A stretch of DNA of 64,000 nucleotides, taken from Pseudonocardia sp. ICBG1293. GTDB taxonomy: Bacteria; Actinomycetota; Actinomycetes; Mycobacteriales; Pseudonocardiaceae. The stretch lies in NCBI RefSeq assembly GCF_020131355.1, contig NZ_JAHLEL010000040.1, positions 62,001-126,000 of the forward strand, given 5' to 3'. The translations under genes and the position numbers were made by a program. Positions within the stretch are counted from its first letter, which is position 1, and each line of letters starts with the position of its first letter. The notes beneath the pieces are model-generated. The model was given only the letters and a program-made list of their open reading frames with translations. It did no database searches and had not been told where the DNA came from. Of this stretch, positions 55,979 to 64,000 are shown in pieces.

Positions 55979-57661
55979 GTGCCCGAGGCCACTCCCGGCG
56001 GCGACGGGGCCGATCTCGGCTCCGCCGCCGCCGGCGGCCCGTCCGCACCGTCACCGGTGCGGGTGCGGCTCGCCGGTGAGCCCTTCGCCGGTGCGGCCCG
56101 GCGGATCGCCGCCGAGCTGGCCGGACAGACCGTCGCCTCCCGGCTCGCCGAGGGCGACCCCAGCGTCTGGGGGCCCCGCGCCGCGGGCGCCCCTCCCCGT
56201 ACCGGCTGGACCGGGCTCGCCGCCCGCAGCCGCCCCCTCGCCGGCCAGGTCGCCGCGCTGCGCGAGCGGTTCGCCGTCGCCGGTGCGCACCGGGTGCTGC
56301 TCGTCGGCACCCCCGACGCGGCCGCCGCGGCCCGCCTCGTCGCCGGGACCGATCCCGGCACGACCCGGCTGACCACGCTGGACTCCGCCGACCCCGTGCA
56401 GGTCGCCGAGGCGTTGTCCGGTGAGCTGGCCGAGACCGTCCTGGTCGTCGCGGACGCGACGGGTACCGACCCGGTCGTCACGGCCGTGACCCGGGTGGTC
56501 GCCGCCGCGATCGCCGAGGAGGTCGGCCCCGTCGCCCTCGCCGCCCGCACCGTGCATCTCACCGAACCCGGCTCGCCCCTGGACGTGCCCGCCGACCCCG
56601 GTCCGGTCGTGGTCACCCTCGACGCCGACGTACCCGGCCGCTTCGGCGTGCTGGGTCCGCTGGGGCTGGTACCTGCGGGCCTCGCCGGGGCCGACGTGCC
56701 CGCCCTGCTCGCCGACGCCGTCGCCGCCGAGCGGGCGCTGGCCGCCGACGACCCGGACAACCCGGCGCTGCTGCTCGCCGGGGCCCTGGCCGCGGGCCGC
56801 GGCTCGCTGCTCGCCCTGCGCGACACCGAACGCTCCCCCGCCCTGACCGGCTGGCTCGCCCCGTTGCTGACCGCCGCCGGGCTCGCCGTCGTGCCGGTAC
56901 CGCCGGACGAGCCGGTCGGTGCGGGCCCCGCGCCGACCGGGCCCACCGCACCCGCCCAGGTCGTGGACGTGCACACCGACGGCACCGGACCGGGGCCCGG
57001 GCCCGGACACGGCGCGGTCCGGCTCGACGCGGGCCCGGGTGCCGCGGTCGTGCTGTGGCAGGCCGCCGCGGCACTCGCCGGCCGGGTGCTGGACACCGAC
57101 CCGTTCGCACCCGCACCCCCCGCACCGGCCGACGGCCCCGATCCCGAGCCGTCGTTCGTCGACGGCGGCATCGCCGTGCACGCCGGGGACTGGCTGCCTG
57201 CGGGCACTCGCACGGTCGCCGGTGCGCTCGACGCGCTCGCCACCGTGGCCGACGGTGCCCCGGCGGTCGTCTCGGCCTGGCTGGACCCGGAGTCCGATGC
57301 CTCGGTCGCGGTGCTGCGGGGGCCGTTGGTGGCCCGGCTCGGGCTGCCGGTCGCGTTCGGCTGGGCCCCGGTCTGCCGCAGCGGGGACACCGGTGCACCG
57401 GACGTCGCCGTGCACTGCCACCTGACCGGGGACGGCCCCGACGGTGATCTTCCGGGATCCGTCGGCGCGGGCACCGTGCCGCCCGGGCCCGGACTGGATA
57501 GCCTGCACGCGGCACAGGCCCGGGCGGTCATCGACGACCAGCGACGCCGGGGGCGTCCGGTGCTCCGGCTTCACCTGACCGACCGGCTCGCCGGCCTGGT
57601 CACGCTGGCCAGGGCGGTCACATCGACACCGACGTCGACAGAGCCCTCGACCGAGCCGTGA
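55979..57661 (+). CDS. Glucose-6-phosphate isomerase-like protein lacking substrate loops
   Basis: 560 residues from GTG 55979. Position between tal and zwf and segments such as TVASRLAEGDPSVWGP and VPGRFGVLGPLGLVPAGLAG identify the divergent actinobacterial Pgi group. The phosphate-binding loops of that group are gone: the expected G-x-GGSSLAPE reads GTPDAAAA (110-117), the SIS-domain SSKSGGT reads ADATGTD (158-164), the EQLxAESTGK region reads LAPLLTAAG (293-301), and LLWE reads VLWQ (358-361). It also carries a Pro/Gly-rich insert near 310-345. Probably not an isomerase; perhaps structural or regulatory for Zwf/OpcA. Confidence 0.72.
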   Translation: MPEATPGGDGADLGSAAAGGPSAPSPVRVRLAGEPFAGAARRIAAELAGQTVASRLAEGDPSVWGPRAAGAPPRTGWTGLAARSRPLAGQVAALRERFAVAGAHRVLLVGTPDAAAAARLVAGTDPGTTRLTTLDSADPVQVAEALSGELAETVLVVADATGTDPVVTAVTRVVAAAIAEEVGPVALAARTVHLTEPGSPLDVPADPGPVVVTLDADVPGRFGVLGPLGLVPAGLAGADVPALLADAVAAERALAADDPDNPALLLAGALAAGRGSLLALRDTERSPALTGWLAPLLTAAGLAVVPVPPDEPVGAGPAPTGPTAPAQVVDVHTDGTGPGPGPGHGAVRLDAGPGAAVVLWQAAAALAGRVLDTDPFAPAPPAPADGPDPEPSFVDGGIAVHAGDWLPAGTRTVAGALDALATVADGAPAVVSAWLDPESDASVAVLRGPLVARLGLPVAFGWAPVCRSGDTGAPDVAVHCHLTGDGPDGDLPGSVGAGTVPPGPGLDSLHAAQARAVIDDQRRRGRPVLRLHLTDRLAGLVTLARAVTSTPTSTEPSTEP

Positions 57662-57703
57662 CCCGGTGACCCGATCACGAGAACACCAGTACTAGGAGGG
57701 GCG

Positions 57704-59248
57704 ATGCCCACCGCGAACGGCGGACGGACCAACCCGCTGCGCGACCCCCGTGACAAGCGGCTCCCCCGGATCGCCGGCCCCTGCGGACTGGTGATCTTCG
57801 GAGTGACCGGGGACCTGTCCCGCAAGAAGCTCATGCCCGCGATCTACGACCTCGCCAACCGGGGGCTGCTGCCGCCGGGCTTCGCCCTCACCGGCTTCGC
57901 CCGCCGCGACTGGGACTCCGAGGACTTCGGCCAGGTGGTCTACGAGGCCGTGCGGGAGCACGCCCGCACCCCGTTCCGGCAGGAGGTGTGGGACCGGCTC
58001 GCCGAGGGCCTGCGGTTCGTCCAGGGCTCCTTCGACGACGACGCCGCGTTCGACGAGCTGGAGCGCACCGTCCGCGAGCTGGACGAGAAGCGCGGCACCG
58101 GCGGCAACCACGCCTTCTACCTGTCGATCCCGCCCGGCGCGTTCCCCGTGGTCTGCAAGCAGCTGGCCCGCTCGGGGCTGTCCGCTCAGGAGGACCCGGA
58201 CGTGTGGCGCCGGGTCGTCATCGAGAAGCCGTTCGGCCACGACCTGGCCTCGGCCATCGAGCTGAACGCGATCGTCAACGACGTCTTCCCCGAGGACTCG
58301 GTGTTCCGCATCGACCACTACCTCGGCAAGGAGACGGTGCAGAACGTACTGGCGCTGCGGTTCGCCAACCAGCTGTTCGAGCCGATCTGGAACGCCAACT
58401 ACGTCGACCACGTCCAGATCACGATGGCCGAGGACATCGGCCTGGGCGGTCGCGCCGGCTACTACGACGGCATCGGCGCCGCCCGCGACGTCATCCAGAA
58501 CCACCTGCTGCAGCTGCTCGCGTTCACCGCGATGGAGGAGCCGACGTCGTTCTCCTCCGACGAGCTGCGCGCGGAGAAGATCAAGGTTCTCAAGGCGGTC
58601 AAGCTCGCGCAGCCGCTCGACGCCACCACCGCCCGCGGCCAGTACGAGGGCGGATGGCAGGGCGGCGAGGAGGTGCCCGGGCTGGCCCAGGAGGAGGGGT
58701 TCGACCCGGAGTCCACCACCGAGACCTTCGCCGCCATCACCTGCGAGGTGGAGAACCGCCGCTGGGCCGGGGTGCCGTTCTACCTGCGCACCGGCAAGCG
58801 TCTGGGTCGCCGCGTCACCGAGATCGCCGTGGTGTTCAAGCGGGCCCCGCACCTGCCCTTCGACGCGACGATGACCGAGGAGCTGGGCCAGAACGCCCTG
58901 GTGATCCGGGTGCAGCCGGACGAGGGCGTCACGATACGCTTCGGGTCCAAGGTGCCGGGCAGCCAGATGGAGGTCCGCGACGTCACGATGGACTTCGGCT
59001 ACGGCAACGCCTTCACCGAGGCCTCCCCCGAGGCCTACGAGCGGCTCATCCTCGACGTGCTGCTCGGCGAGCCGTCGCTGTTCCCGGTCAACGAGGAGGT
59101 CGAGCGGTCCTGGGAGATCCTCGACCCGGTCCTGGAGCACTGGGCGGCCGACGCGCGCGGCCCGGACTCCTATCCCGCCGGGTCCTGGGGCCCGGTGTCG
59201 GCCGAGGAGATGCTGGCCCGCACCGGACGCCACTGGCGGCGACCGTGA
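57704..59248 (+). CDS. zwf: Glucose-6-phosphate 1-dehydrogenase
   Basis: 514 residues; first enzyme of the oxidative pentose phosphate pathway. NADP-binding GVTGDLSRKKL (33-43), active-site RIDHYLGKE (202-210) and EKPFGHDL are intact. ATG 57704 has a GGAGGGG ribosome-binding site. Followed by its activator gene opcA. Confidence 0.97.
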   Translation: MPTANGGRTNPLRDPRDKRLPRIAGPCGLVIFGVTGDLSRKKLMPAIYDLANRGLLPPGFALTGFARRDWDSEDFGQVVYEAVREHARTPFRQEVWDRLAEGLRFVQGSFDDDAAFDELERTVRELDEKRGTGGNHAFYLSIPPGAFPVVCKQLARSGLSAQEDPDVWRRVVIEKPFGHDLASAIELNAIVNDVFPEDSVFRIDHYLGKETVQNVLALRFANQLFEPIWNANYVDHVQITMAEDIGLGGRAGYYDGIGAARDVIQNHLLQLLAFTAMEEPTSFSSDELRAEKIKVLKAVKLAQPLDATTARGQYEGGWQGGEEVPGLAQEEGFDPESTTETFAAITCEVENRRWAGVPFYLRTGKRLGRRVTEIAVVFKRAPHLPFDATMTEELGQNALVIRVQPDEGVTIRFGSKVPGSQMEVRDVTMDFGYGNAFTEASPEAYERLILDVLLGEPSLFPVNEEVERSWEILDPVLEHWAADARGPDSYPAGSWGPVSAEEMLARTGRHWRRP

Positions 59249-59279
59249 CCACCCGCCCCACCGCCGAGGGAGGAACCCC

Positions 59280-60230
59280 GTGATCATCGATCTCCCGTCG
59301 AGCACCACCTCGGCGGTCAACCGCAAGCTCGTCGAGCTCCGCGAGTCCGGCGGCGTGTTCGCGCTGGGCCGGGTACTGACCCTGGTCGTCGTCACCGACG
59401 ACGGGCCCGAGCTGGAACGCGCTATCGACGCCGCCAACGCGGCCAGCCGCGAGCACCCCTGCCGGGTGATCGTCCTGGCCCGCGGGCAACGGCGCGCCTC
59501 GCCTCGGCTCGACGCCCAGATCCGGGTCGGCGGCGACGCCGGCGCCAGCGAGGTCATCGTCCTGCGCGGCTACGGTCCGCTGGCGGCGGAGGACGCGGGG
59601 GCGGGCATGGTCATGCCGCTGCTGCTCCCGGACGCCCCGGTCGTCGCGTGGTGGCCGAACGAGGCACCCGCCTCGCCGTCGGACGACGCGGTCGGGCGCC
59701 TCGCGCAGCGCCGGATCACCGACGCGCTGTCGTCGAAGAACCCGGTCAAGGCGTTCGAGGCGCGCCGCCGGGACTACGCGCCCGGCGACACCGACCTGAC
59801 CTGGACCCGGCTCACCCAGTGGCGGGCCCAGCTGGCGGCGGCGCTCGACGTGCCGCCCTACGAGGACATCAGCTCCGCGGTCGTCGCCGGGGAGGCGGTC
59901 TCGCCCTCCACCGAGCTGATCGCGGGCTGGCTCGCCGCGAGCCTGGGGGTGAAGGTGAAGCGCTCTCCGTCGGAGAAGGAGAACGGGCTGTCGCTGGTGC
60001 GGCTGACCCGCGCGTCCGGAGACGTCGAGCTGGCCCGCCCGGACGGCAAGACCGCCCGGCTGACCCAGCCCGGTCAGCCGGAGCGGCTCATCGCACTGGC
60101 CCGGCGGCACGTGTCGGACTGTCTCGCCGAGGAGCTGCGCAGGCTCGACCCGGACGAGGTCTACGCCGAGGCCCTCGCCGGGGTGTCGAAGGTGACCCGC
60201 GGCCGCACCCCGGTCAAGGTGCGCACGTGA
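59280..60230 (+). CDS. opcA: OpcA, glucose-6-phosphate dehydrogenase assembly protein
   Basis: 316 residues resembling actinobacterial/cyanobacterial OpcA, which promotes Zwf assembly and activity. PVVAWWPNEAPASP and SRLVEL-like N-terminal strand, together with WTRLTQWRAQLAAALD, are typical. GTG 59280 follows a GAGGGAGGAA ribosome-binding site. Overlaps pgl by four bases (GTGA). Confidence 0.94.
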   Translation: MIIDLPSSTTSAVNRKLVELRESGGVFALGRVLTLVVVTDDGPELERAIDAANAASREHPCRVIVLARGQRRASPRLDAQIRVGGDAGASEVIVLRGYGPLAAEDAGAGMVMPLLLPDAPVVAWWPNEAPASPSDDAVGRLAQRRITDALSSKNPVKAFEARRRDYAPGDTDLTWTRLTQWRAQLAAALDVPPYEDISSAVVAGEAVSPSTELIAGWLAASLGVKVKRSPSEKENGLSLVRLTRASGDVELARPDGKTARLTQPGQPERLIALARRHVSDCLAEELRRLDPDEVYAEALAGVSKVTRGRTPVKVRT

Positions 60231-61018
60231 GCGCCGCGACGCAGGTCCAGGTCGCGGTGCACCCGGACAAGGACGCACTCGCCGCGGCGACCGCGGCCCG
60301 GCTCATCACCGCGCTGGTGGACCTCCAGGCCGCGGGCAGGGTCCCGCGGCTGGTGCTCACCGGCGGCGGGGTGGGGATCCAGCTGCTGCGCGACGTCGCC
60401 GCCACCCCGGCCCGCGACGCCGTCGACTGGGCCCGGGTGGACCTGTTCTGGGGCGACGAGCGCTTCGTCCCCGCCGACGACGACGAGCGCAACGACCGGC
60501 AGGCCCGCGAGGCCCTGCTCGACGTGGTGGCGCTGGACCCGGCGCGGGTGCACTCGATGCCCGCCGCCCCGGCCGGCGGCGGCACCCGCGACGACGCCCT
60601 CGCTGCGGCCGCCGACTACGCCCGGCTGCTCGACGACCTGGCCGGCCCCGACGACGACGGCGTCCCCGCGTTCGACGTGACCCTCGTCGGGATGGGCGAG
60701 GAGGGCCACACCCTGTCGGTGTTCCCCGACTCCCCCGCCGTGCACGAGCAGGCGGCGACGGTCGTCGCGGTGTTCGACTGCCCCAAGCCGCCGCCCACCC
60801 GGATCTCGCTGACCCTCGCGGCGGCCCGCCGTTCCCGCGAGGTGTGGGTGGTGGCCGCGGGGTCGGGCAAGGCACCGGCCGTCGCGGGGGCGCTGACCGG
60901 CACGCCGGAGACCGAACTGCCGGTCGCCGGGGCCCGGGGCACCGTCACCACGCGCTGGCTGCTCGACGCCGAGGCGGCCGCGGAGCTGCCCGACGGGTTC
61001 GTCGCCCGGGTGTCGTGA
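60227..61018 (+). CDS. pgl: 6-phosphogluconolactonase
   Basis: 263-residue DevB-type lactonase hydrolysing 6-phosphogluconolactone after Zwf. LVLTGGGVGIQLL, WARVDLFWGDERFVPADD and VTLVGMGEEGHTLSVFPDSPAV are family motifs; in the last, most members have GxGxDGHxASLFPG, so here Glu replaces Asp and Val replaces Leu. GTG 60227. Confidence 0.94.
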   Translation: MSAATQVQVAVHPDKDALAAATAARLITALVDLQAAGRVPRLVLTGGGVGIQLLRDVAATPARDAVDWARVDLFWGDERFVPADDDERNDRQAREALLDVVALDPARVHSMPAAPAGGGTRDDALAAAADYARLLDDLAGPDDDGVPAFDVTLVGMGEEGHTLSVFPDSPAVHEQAATVVAVFDCPKPPPTRISLTLAAARRSREVWVVAAGSGKAPAVAGALTGTPETELPVAGARGTVTTRWLLDAEAAAELPDGFVARVS

Positions 61019-61095
61019 CCACCGCCCGGGCGCGGATGTGAGATGCCGCGCCCGGGCGGGGTGTCGTCGCCGGACCGGCCGTTAGGGTCCCCGGC

Positions 61096-62277
61096 ATGCG
61101 TATCGGTACCCCGCTCGGCCCGGCCCCCACCCGCGTGCTGCTGCTCGGCTCGGGTGAGCTGGGCAAGGAGGTCGCGATCGCGTTCCAGCGCCTGGGTGTG
61201 GAGGTCGTCGCCGTCGACCGCTACCCGCACGCACCCGCCCACCAGGTGGCACACCGCTGGCACGCGATCGACATGACCGACCCGGTGACGCTGGCGACGC
61301 TCATCGAGCAGGAGGCTCCGGACCTGGTCATCCCGGAGATCGAGGCGATCGCCACCGGCGCGCTGCTGGAGATCGAGGCGGCCGGGACCCGGGTCGTGCC
61401 CACCGCGCGGGCCGCGAAGCTCACCATGGACCGGGAGGGCATCCGGCGCCTCGCCGCCGAGGAGCTGGGGCTGCCCACCTCGCCCTACGTGTTCGCCGAC
61501 TCCCTCGACGAGGTCCGCGACGCCGTCGCGAGGGTCGGGCTGCCGTGCGTGCTCAAGCCGGTGATGTCGTCGTCGGGCAAGGGGCAGTCGGTCCTGCAGA
61601 GCGCCGACGACGCCGATGCCGCCTGGGAGTACGCCCGCACCGGCGCCCGGGTGTCGAACCCGCGGGTGATCGTCGAGGGCTTCGTCGAGTTCGACTACGA
61701 GATCACCCAGCTCACCGTCCGGCACGCCGGCGGCACGGCGTTCTGCGAGCCGATCGGGCACCGCCAGGAGCACGGCGACTACGTCGAGTCCTGGCAGCCC
61801 CAGCCGATGTCCGACGCCGCGTCGGCCGCCGCGCAGGACGTCTCCGCGCGGGTCACCGAGGCGCTCGGCGGATGGGGGCTGTTCGGGGTCGAGCTGTTCG
61901 TCCGCGGCGACGAGGTGCTGTTCTCCGAGGTCAGCCCGCGGCCGCACGACACCGGCCTGGTCACCCTGGCCACCCAGCGGCTCTCGGAGTTCGAGCTGCA
62001 CGCCCGCGCCGTGCTGGGCCTCCCGGTGGACACCGCCCTGCGCTCGCCGGGGGCGTCGGCGGTGGTCTACGGCGGCAAGGAGATGGACCACCCGGCCTAC
62101 GAGGGGGTCGCCGAGGCACTCGCGGTCGAGGGCGCGGACCTGCGGCTGTTCGGCAAGCCGAGCGCGACCGAGCGGCGACGGATGGGCGTCGCGGTCGCCC
62201 ACGCCGACGACGTCGACACCGCCCGGGAGCGTGCGACCCGCGCCGCCGGGCACGTCCGGCCGGTGCCCCAGTCCTGA
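61096..62277 (+). CDS. purT: Formate-dependent GAR transformylase PurT
   Basis: 393-residue ATP-grasp enzyme that formylates glycinamide ribonucleotide with formate and ATP in purine synthesis. [52 protein letters not shown] and [15 protein letters not shown] are characteristic. ATG 61096. Not part of the pentose-phosphate operon proper (77-base gap). Confidence 0.96.
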   Translation: MRIGTPLGPAPTRVLLLGSGELGKEVAIAFQRLGVEVVAVDRYPHAPAHQVAHRWHAIDMTDPVTLATLIEQEAPDLVIPEIEAIATGALLEIEAAGTRVVPTARAAKLTMDREGIRRLAAEELGLPTSPYVFADSLDEVRDAVARVGLPCVLKPVMSSSGKGQSVLQSADDADAAWEYARTGARVSNPRVIVEGFVEFDYEITQLTVRHAGGTAFCEPIGHRQEHGDYVESWQPQPMSDAASAAAQDVSARVTEALGGWGLFGVELFVRGDEVLFSEVSPRPHDTGLVTLATQRLSEFELHARAVLGLPVDTALRSPGASAVVYGGKEMDHPAYEGVAEALAVEGADLRLFGKPSATERRRMGVAVAHADDVDTARERATRAAGHVRPVPQS

Positions 62278-62280
62278 CGA

Positions 62281-62314
62281 CGGCACGGTCCCGACGGCGG
62301 CACGGTCCCGACGG
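62281..62314 (+). repeat. Two 17-bp direct repeats after purT
   Basis: CGGCACGGTCCCGACGG occurs twice in perfect tandem (62281-62297, 62298-62314), starting four bases after the purT stop. No strong hairpin; may be a slippage product. Confidence 0.8.
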
Positions 62315-62391
62315 GACGATGAGATCGGCGCGCAGGAGTGGTCTGCCCTGACACGACGCCCCGGCCGGGGCGGCACGGAGAGGGGATCCCC

Positions 62392-62865
62392 ATGAAGCCC
62401 ATCACGCCCTGCCTGTGGTTCGACGGCGTCGCCGAGGAGGCGGCCCGGTTCTACACCGGCATCTTCCCGGACTCGGGCATCGACACGGTCCTGCACCACG
62501 GCCCGGAGGTCCCCGACCAGGAGGGCCGGGTGCTCACCGTGGGGTTCCGGATCAACGGCCAGCCCTACACCGCGCTGAACGGCGGCCCGGTGTTCACCCT
62601 CTCCGAGGCGATCTCGATGGAGGTGCACTGCGAGTCCGTCGAGGAGGTCGACCGCTACTGGGACGCCCTCGTCGACGGCGGTGTCGAGCAGCCCTGCGGG
62701 TGGCTCAAGGACCGCTACGGGCTGTCCTGGCAGGTGATCCCGCCCGGCGTGCGGGAGTGGCTCACCTCGGCCGACGCCGACGCCCGGTCCCGGGTCGCGC
62801 GGGCCGTGTACGCCACCCACGGCAAGCTCGACGCCGTGGCCCTGGAGAAGGCCTACCGCGGGTAG
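62392..62865 (+). CDS. VOC family protein (PhnB-like)
   Basis: 157 residues: MKPITPCLWFDGVAEEAARFYTGIFPDS, GFRINGQPYTALNGGP and EQPCGWLKDRYGLSWQVIP match the PhnB/3-demethylubiquinone methyltransferase-like branch of the vicinal oxygen chelate superfamily; these have no settled function. ATG 62392 is preferred because GGAGAGGGG precedes it; upstream in-frame starts lack one. Confidence 0.9.
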   Translation: MKPITPCLWFDGVAEEAARFYTGIFPDSGIDTVLHHGPEVPDQEGRVLTVGFRINGQPYTALNGGPVFTLSEAISMEVHCESVEEVDRYWDALVDGGVEQPCGWLKDRYGLSWQVIPPGVREWLTSADADARSRVARAVYATHGKLDAVALEKAYRG

Positions 62866-62874
62866 CCTGGCCGG

Positions 62875-64000
62875 GTGGCTCGGACCGGACTCGTCGTGGC
62901 CGGCGCCGGGGCGCGCGGGGCCTACGAGGCGGGCGCGCTGACCGAGCTCCTGCCGCGGATGGCCCGCACCTGGTCGGTGCCCTCGGTGCTGGTCGGCACG
63001 AGTGCGGGCGCGCTGAACGTGGCCGCGCTGGCCGGTCTGTCCGACGTCGAGCCCGAGGCCGCGGCGGCCGAGCTCGTCGCGCGCTGGTCGTCGGTGCGCA
63101 CCGACGAGGTGGTGGCGCTGCCGTCCTCGGCGGTGGAGACGACCACGGCCTACCTCGGTGACCTCGCCGGGGTGCCGTCCTGGCTGCGCAGGATGCTGCG
63201 GGTCCCGGACCGGGTGACGCGGCTGCTCGACGCCGACCGGCTGCGCCCGGTGGTGGACCGGGTGGTGGACTGGGACCGGCTGCACGACGCCGTCGCCCGC
63301 GGCCGGGTCGACGCCGTCGGGGTGGCGTGCACCGCGGCCGGGACCGGCGGGACCACGGTGTTCGTCGAGCGCGGGCCGGACGTGGCGCTGCCGCCCTACG
63401 ACCCGGGCCGCGACATCCGCTACGTCGACGCCCGGCTGGGCCCGGACCACCTGCTCGCCTCGGCCGCGGTCCCGGTGCTGTTCGCCCCGCGCCGCATCGA
63501 GGGCCCCGCGCCCGGCTGGTACCTCGACGGCGGGGTCCGGCTCAACACCCCGCTGAAGCCCGCGCTGCGCCTGGGCGCCGACCGGGTCGGCGTCGTCGCG
63601 ACGACGCCGGACGTGCCGTTCGGCGAGGCCGCCGCGGCGCGGTCCCCGGCGGACCGGGTGCCCGACGTGTACGCGGTCGCCGCGCTGGCGCTGCGCATCG
63701 TGCTGGGTGCGGGGGTGACCGAGGACCTGCGGACACTGCGCGCGGTCAACGCGCTGGTCGAGGACGGCGAGGACCGGCGGCACCGGCGCGTCGCGACCTG
63801 GTTCGCCGGGCCGCCCGCCGACCGGGCCACCGAGCTGGCGGAGCTGGCCGACGCGGTGCGCCGTCGCGAGTACGGCGGGCTGCGCGCGCTGCGCAACCCG
63901 TCGCTGGCGGTGCTGGAACGGCTGGTGGGCGGCGCGGTGCCGGACGCCGACACCACCCACGGTGCGGAGCTGCTGAGCTTCCTGTTCTTCGACCCGGCCT
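62875..64000 (+). CDS. Patatin-like phospholipase (3' end outside window)
   Basis: GTG 62875; 375 codons visible before the window ends. The oxyanion-hole segment GAGARGAYEAGAL (10-22), nucleophile Ser43 in VGTSAGALN and Asp218 in WYLDGGVRLNTPL give the Ser-Asp dyad of patatin-like lipases. Likely an intracellular lipid hydrolase. Nine bases after the VOC gene, same strand. Confidence 0.92.
   Translation, partial: MARTGLVVAGAGARGAYEAGALTELLPRMARTWSVPSVLVGTSAGALNVAALAGLSDVEPEAAAAELVARWSSVRTDEVVALPSSAVETTTAYLGDLAGVPSWLRRMLRVPDRVTRLLDADRLRPVVDRVVDWDRLHDAVARGRVDAVGVACTAAGTGGTTVFVERGPDVALPPYDPGRDIRYVDARLGPDHLLASAAVPVLFAPRRIEGPAPGWYLDGGVRLNTPLKPALRLGADRVGVVATTPDVPFGEAAAARSPADRVPDVYAVAALALRIVLGAGVTEDLRTLRAVNALVEDGEDRRHRRVATWFAGPPADRATELAELADAVRRREYGGLRALRNPSLAVLERLVGGAVPDADTTHGAELLSFLFFDPA

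Noticed and set aside
60616..63960. 1114-codon minus-strand open frame
   Set aside because: Antisense to pgl, purT, the VOC gene and the patatin gene; composition is Gly/Arg/His-rich as expected for a mirror frame.

Overview
The window is a very GC-rich (roughly three-quarters G+C) actinobacterial chromosome segment with many GTG/TTG starts and 4-base start/stop overlaps. A block from about 22.2 to 61.0 kb keeps the gene content of the Mycobacterium tuberculosis Rv1445c-Rv1474c neighbourhood (pgl, opcA, zwf, tal, tkt, ctaB, qor, ctaA, ABC pair, mptB, sufR-B-D-C-S-U-T, ABC-F, small HTH protein, acnR-like). Protein character (ergothioneine operon, a mycofactocin-type SDR, a Pgi-like protein between tal and zwf) points to Pseudonocardiales, probably Pseudonocardia or a relative; this assignment is inference.

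Layout. 1-11063 (minus): a tightly coupled catabolic operon: mycofactocin-type SDR, iron alcohol dehydrogenase, MHS-type transporter, HyuA/HyuB, lactonase-like metallo-beta-lactamase, DUF1330 protein, zinc alcohol dehydrogenase, enoyl-CoA hydratase and an SDR cut by the window edge. Its substrate is not evident. 11.1-13.2 kb (plus): a tiny peptide ending in Cys-Cys, resembling cysteine-responsive attenuator leaders, precedes a flavin-dependent monooxygenase. 13.3-15.7 kb: small membrane protein, cupin, methyltransferase, AraC regulator. 15.7-22.2 kb (minus): ergothioneine operon egtA-B-C-D, split by two identical tandem 980-bp IS5-type elements inserted in the last codons of egtC. 22.2-24.5 kb: AcnR-type regulator with a perfect operator, then dhaK-dhaL. 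24.5-28.7 kb (minus): ABC exporter, small HTH protein, ABC-F ATPase. 28.9-33.5 kb (plus): SDR, lycopene cyclase with an acidic insert, universal stress protein, class III cyclase, arylamine N-acetyltransferase. 33.6-40.1 kb (minus): full SUF Fe-S operon under SufR. 40.2-50.7 kb (plus): mptB, ABC pair, ctaA, a frameshifted LolA-like gene, an ABC pair whose ATPase carries a 4x24-bp in-frame repeat, qor, S9 peptidase. 50.8-52.3 kb: DUF1203 gene convergent with ctaB. 52.7-61.0 kb (plus): pentose-phosphate operon tkt-tal-Pgi-like-zwf-opcA-pgl. 61.1-64.0 kb: purT, a VOC protein and a partial patatin-like lipase.

How genes work together: SufR represses and the SUF machinery builds Fe-S clusters; ctaB/ctaA make heme O and heme A; the tkt-pgl block supplies NADPH and pentoses; EgtA-D make ergothioneine. 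The most noteworthy items are the cysteine-leader/monooxygenase pair, the tandem IS inside the egt operon, the Walker-B-adjacent repeat, the degenerate Pgi-like protein, the AcnR operator, and the HyuAB catabolic operon. No tRNA, rRNA or CRISPR array was noticed.
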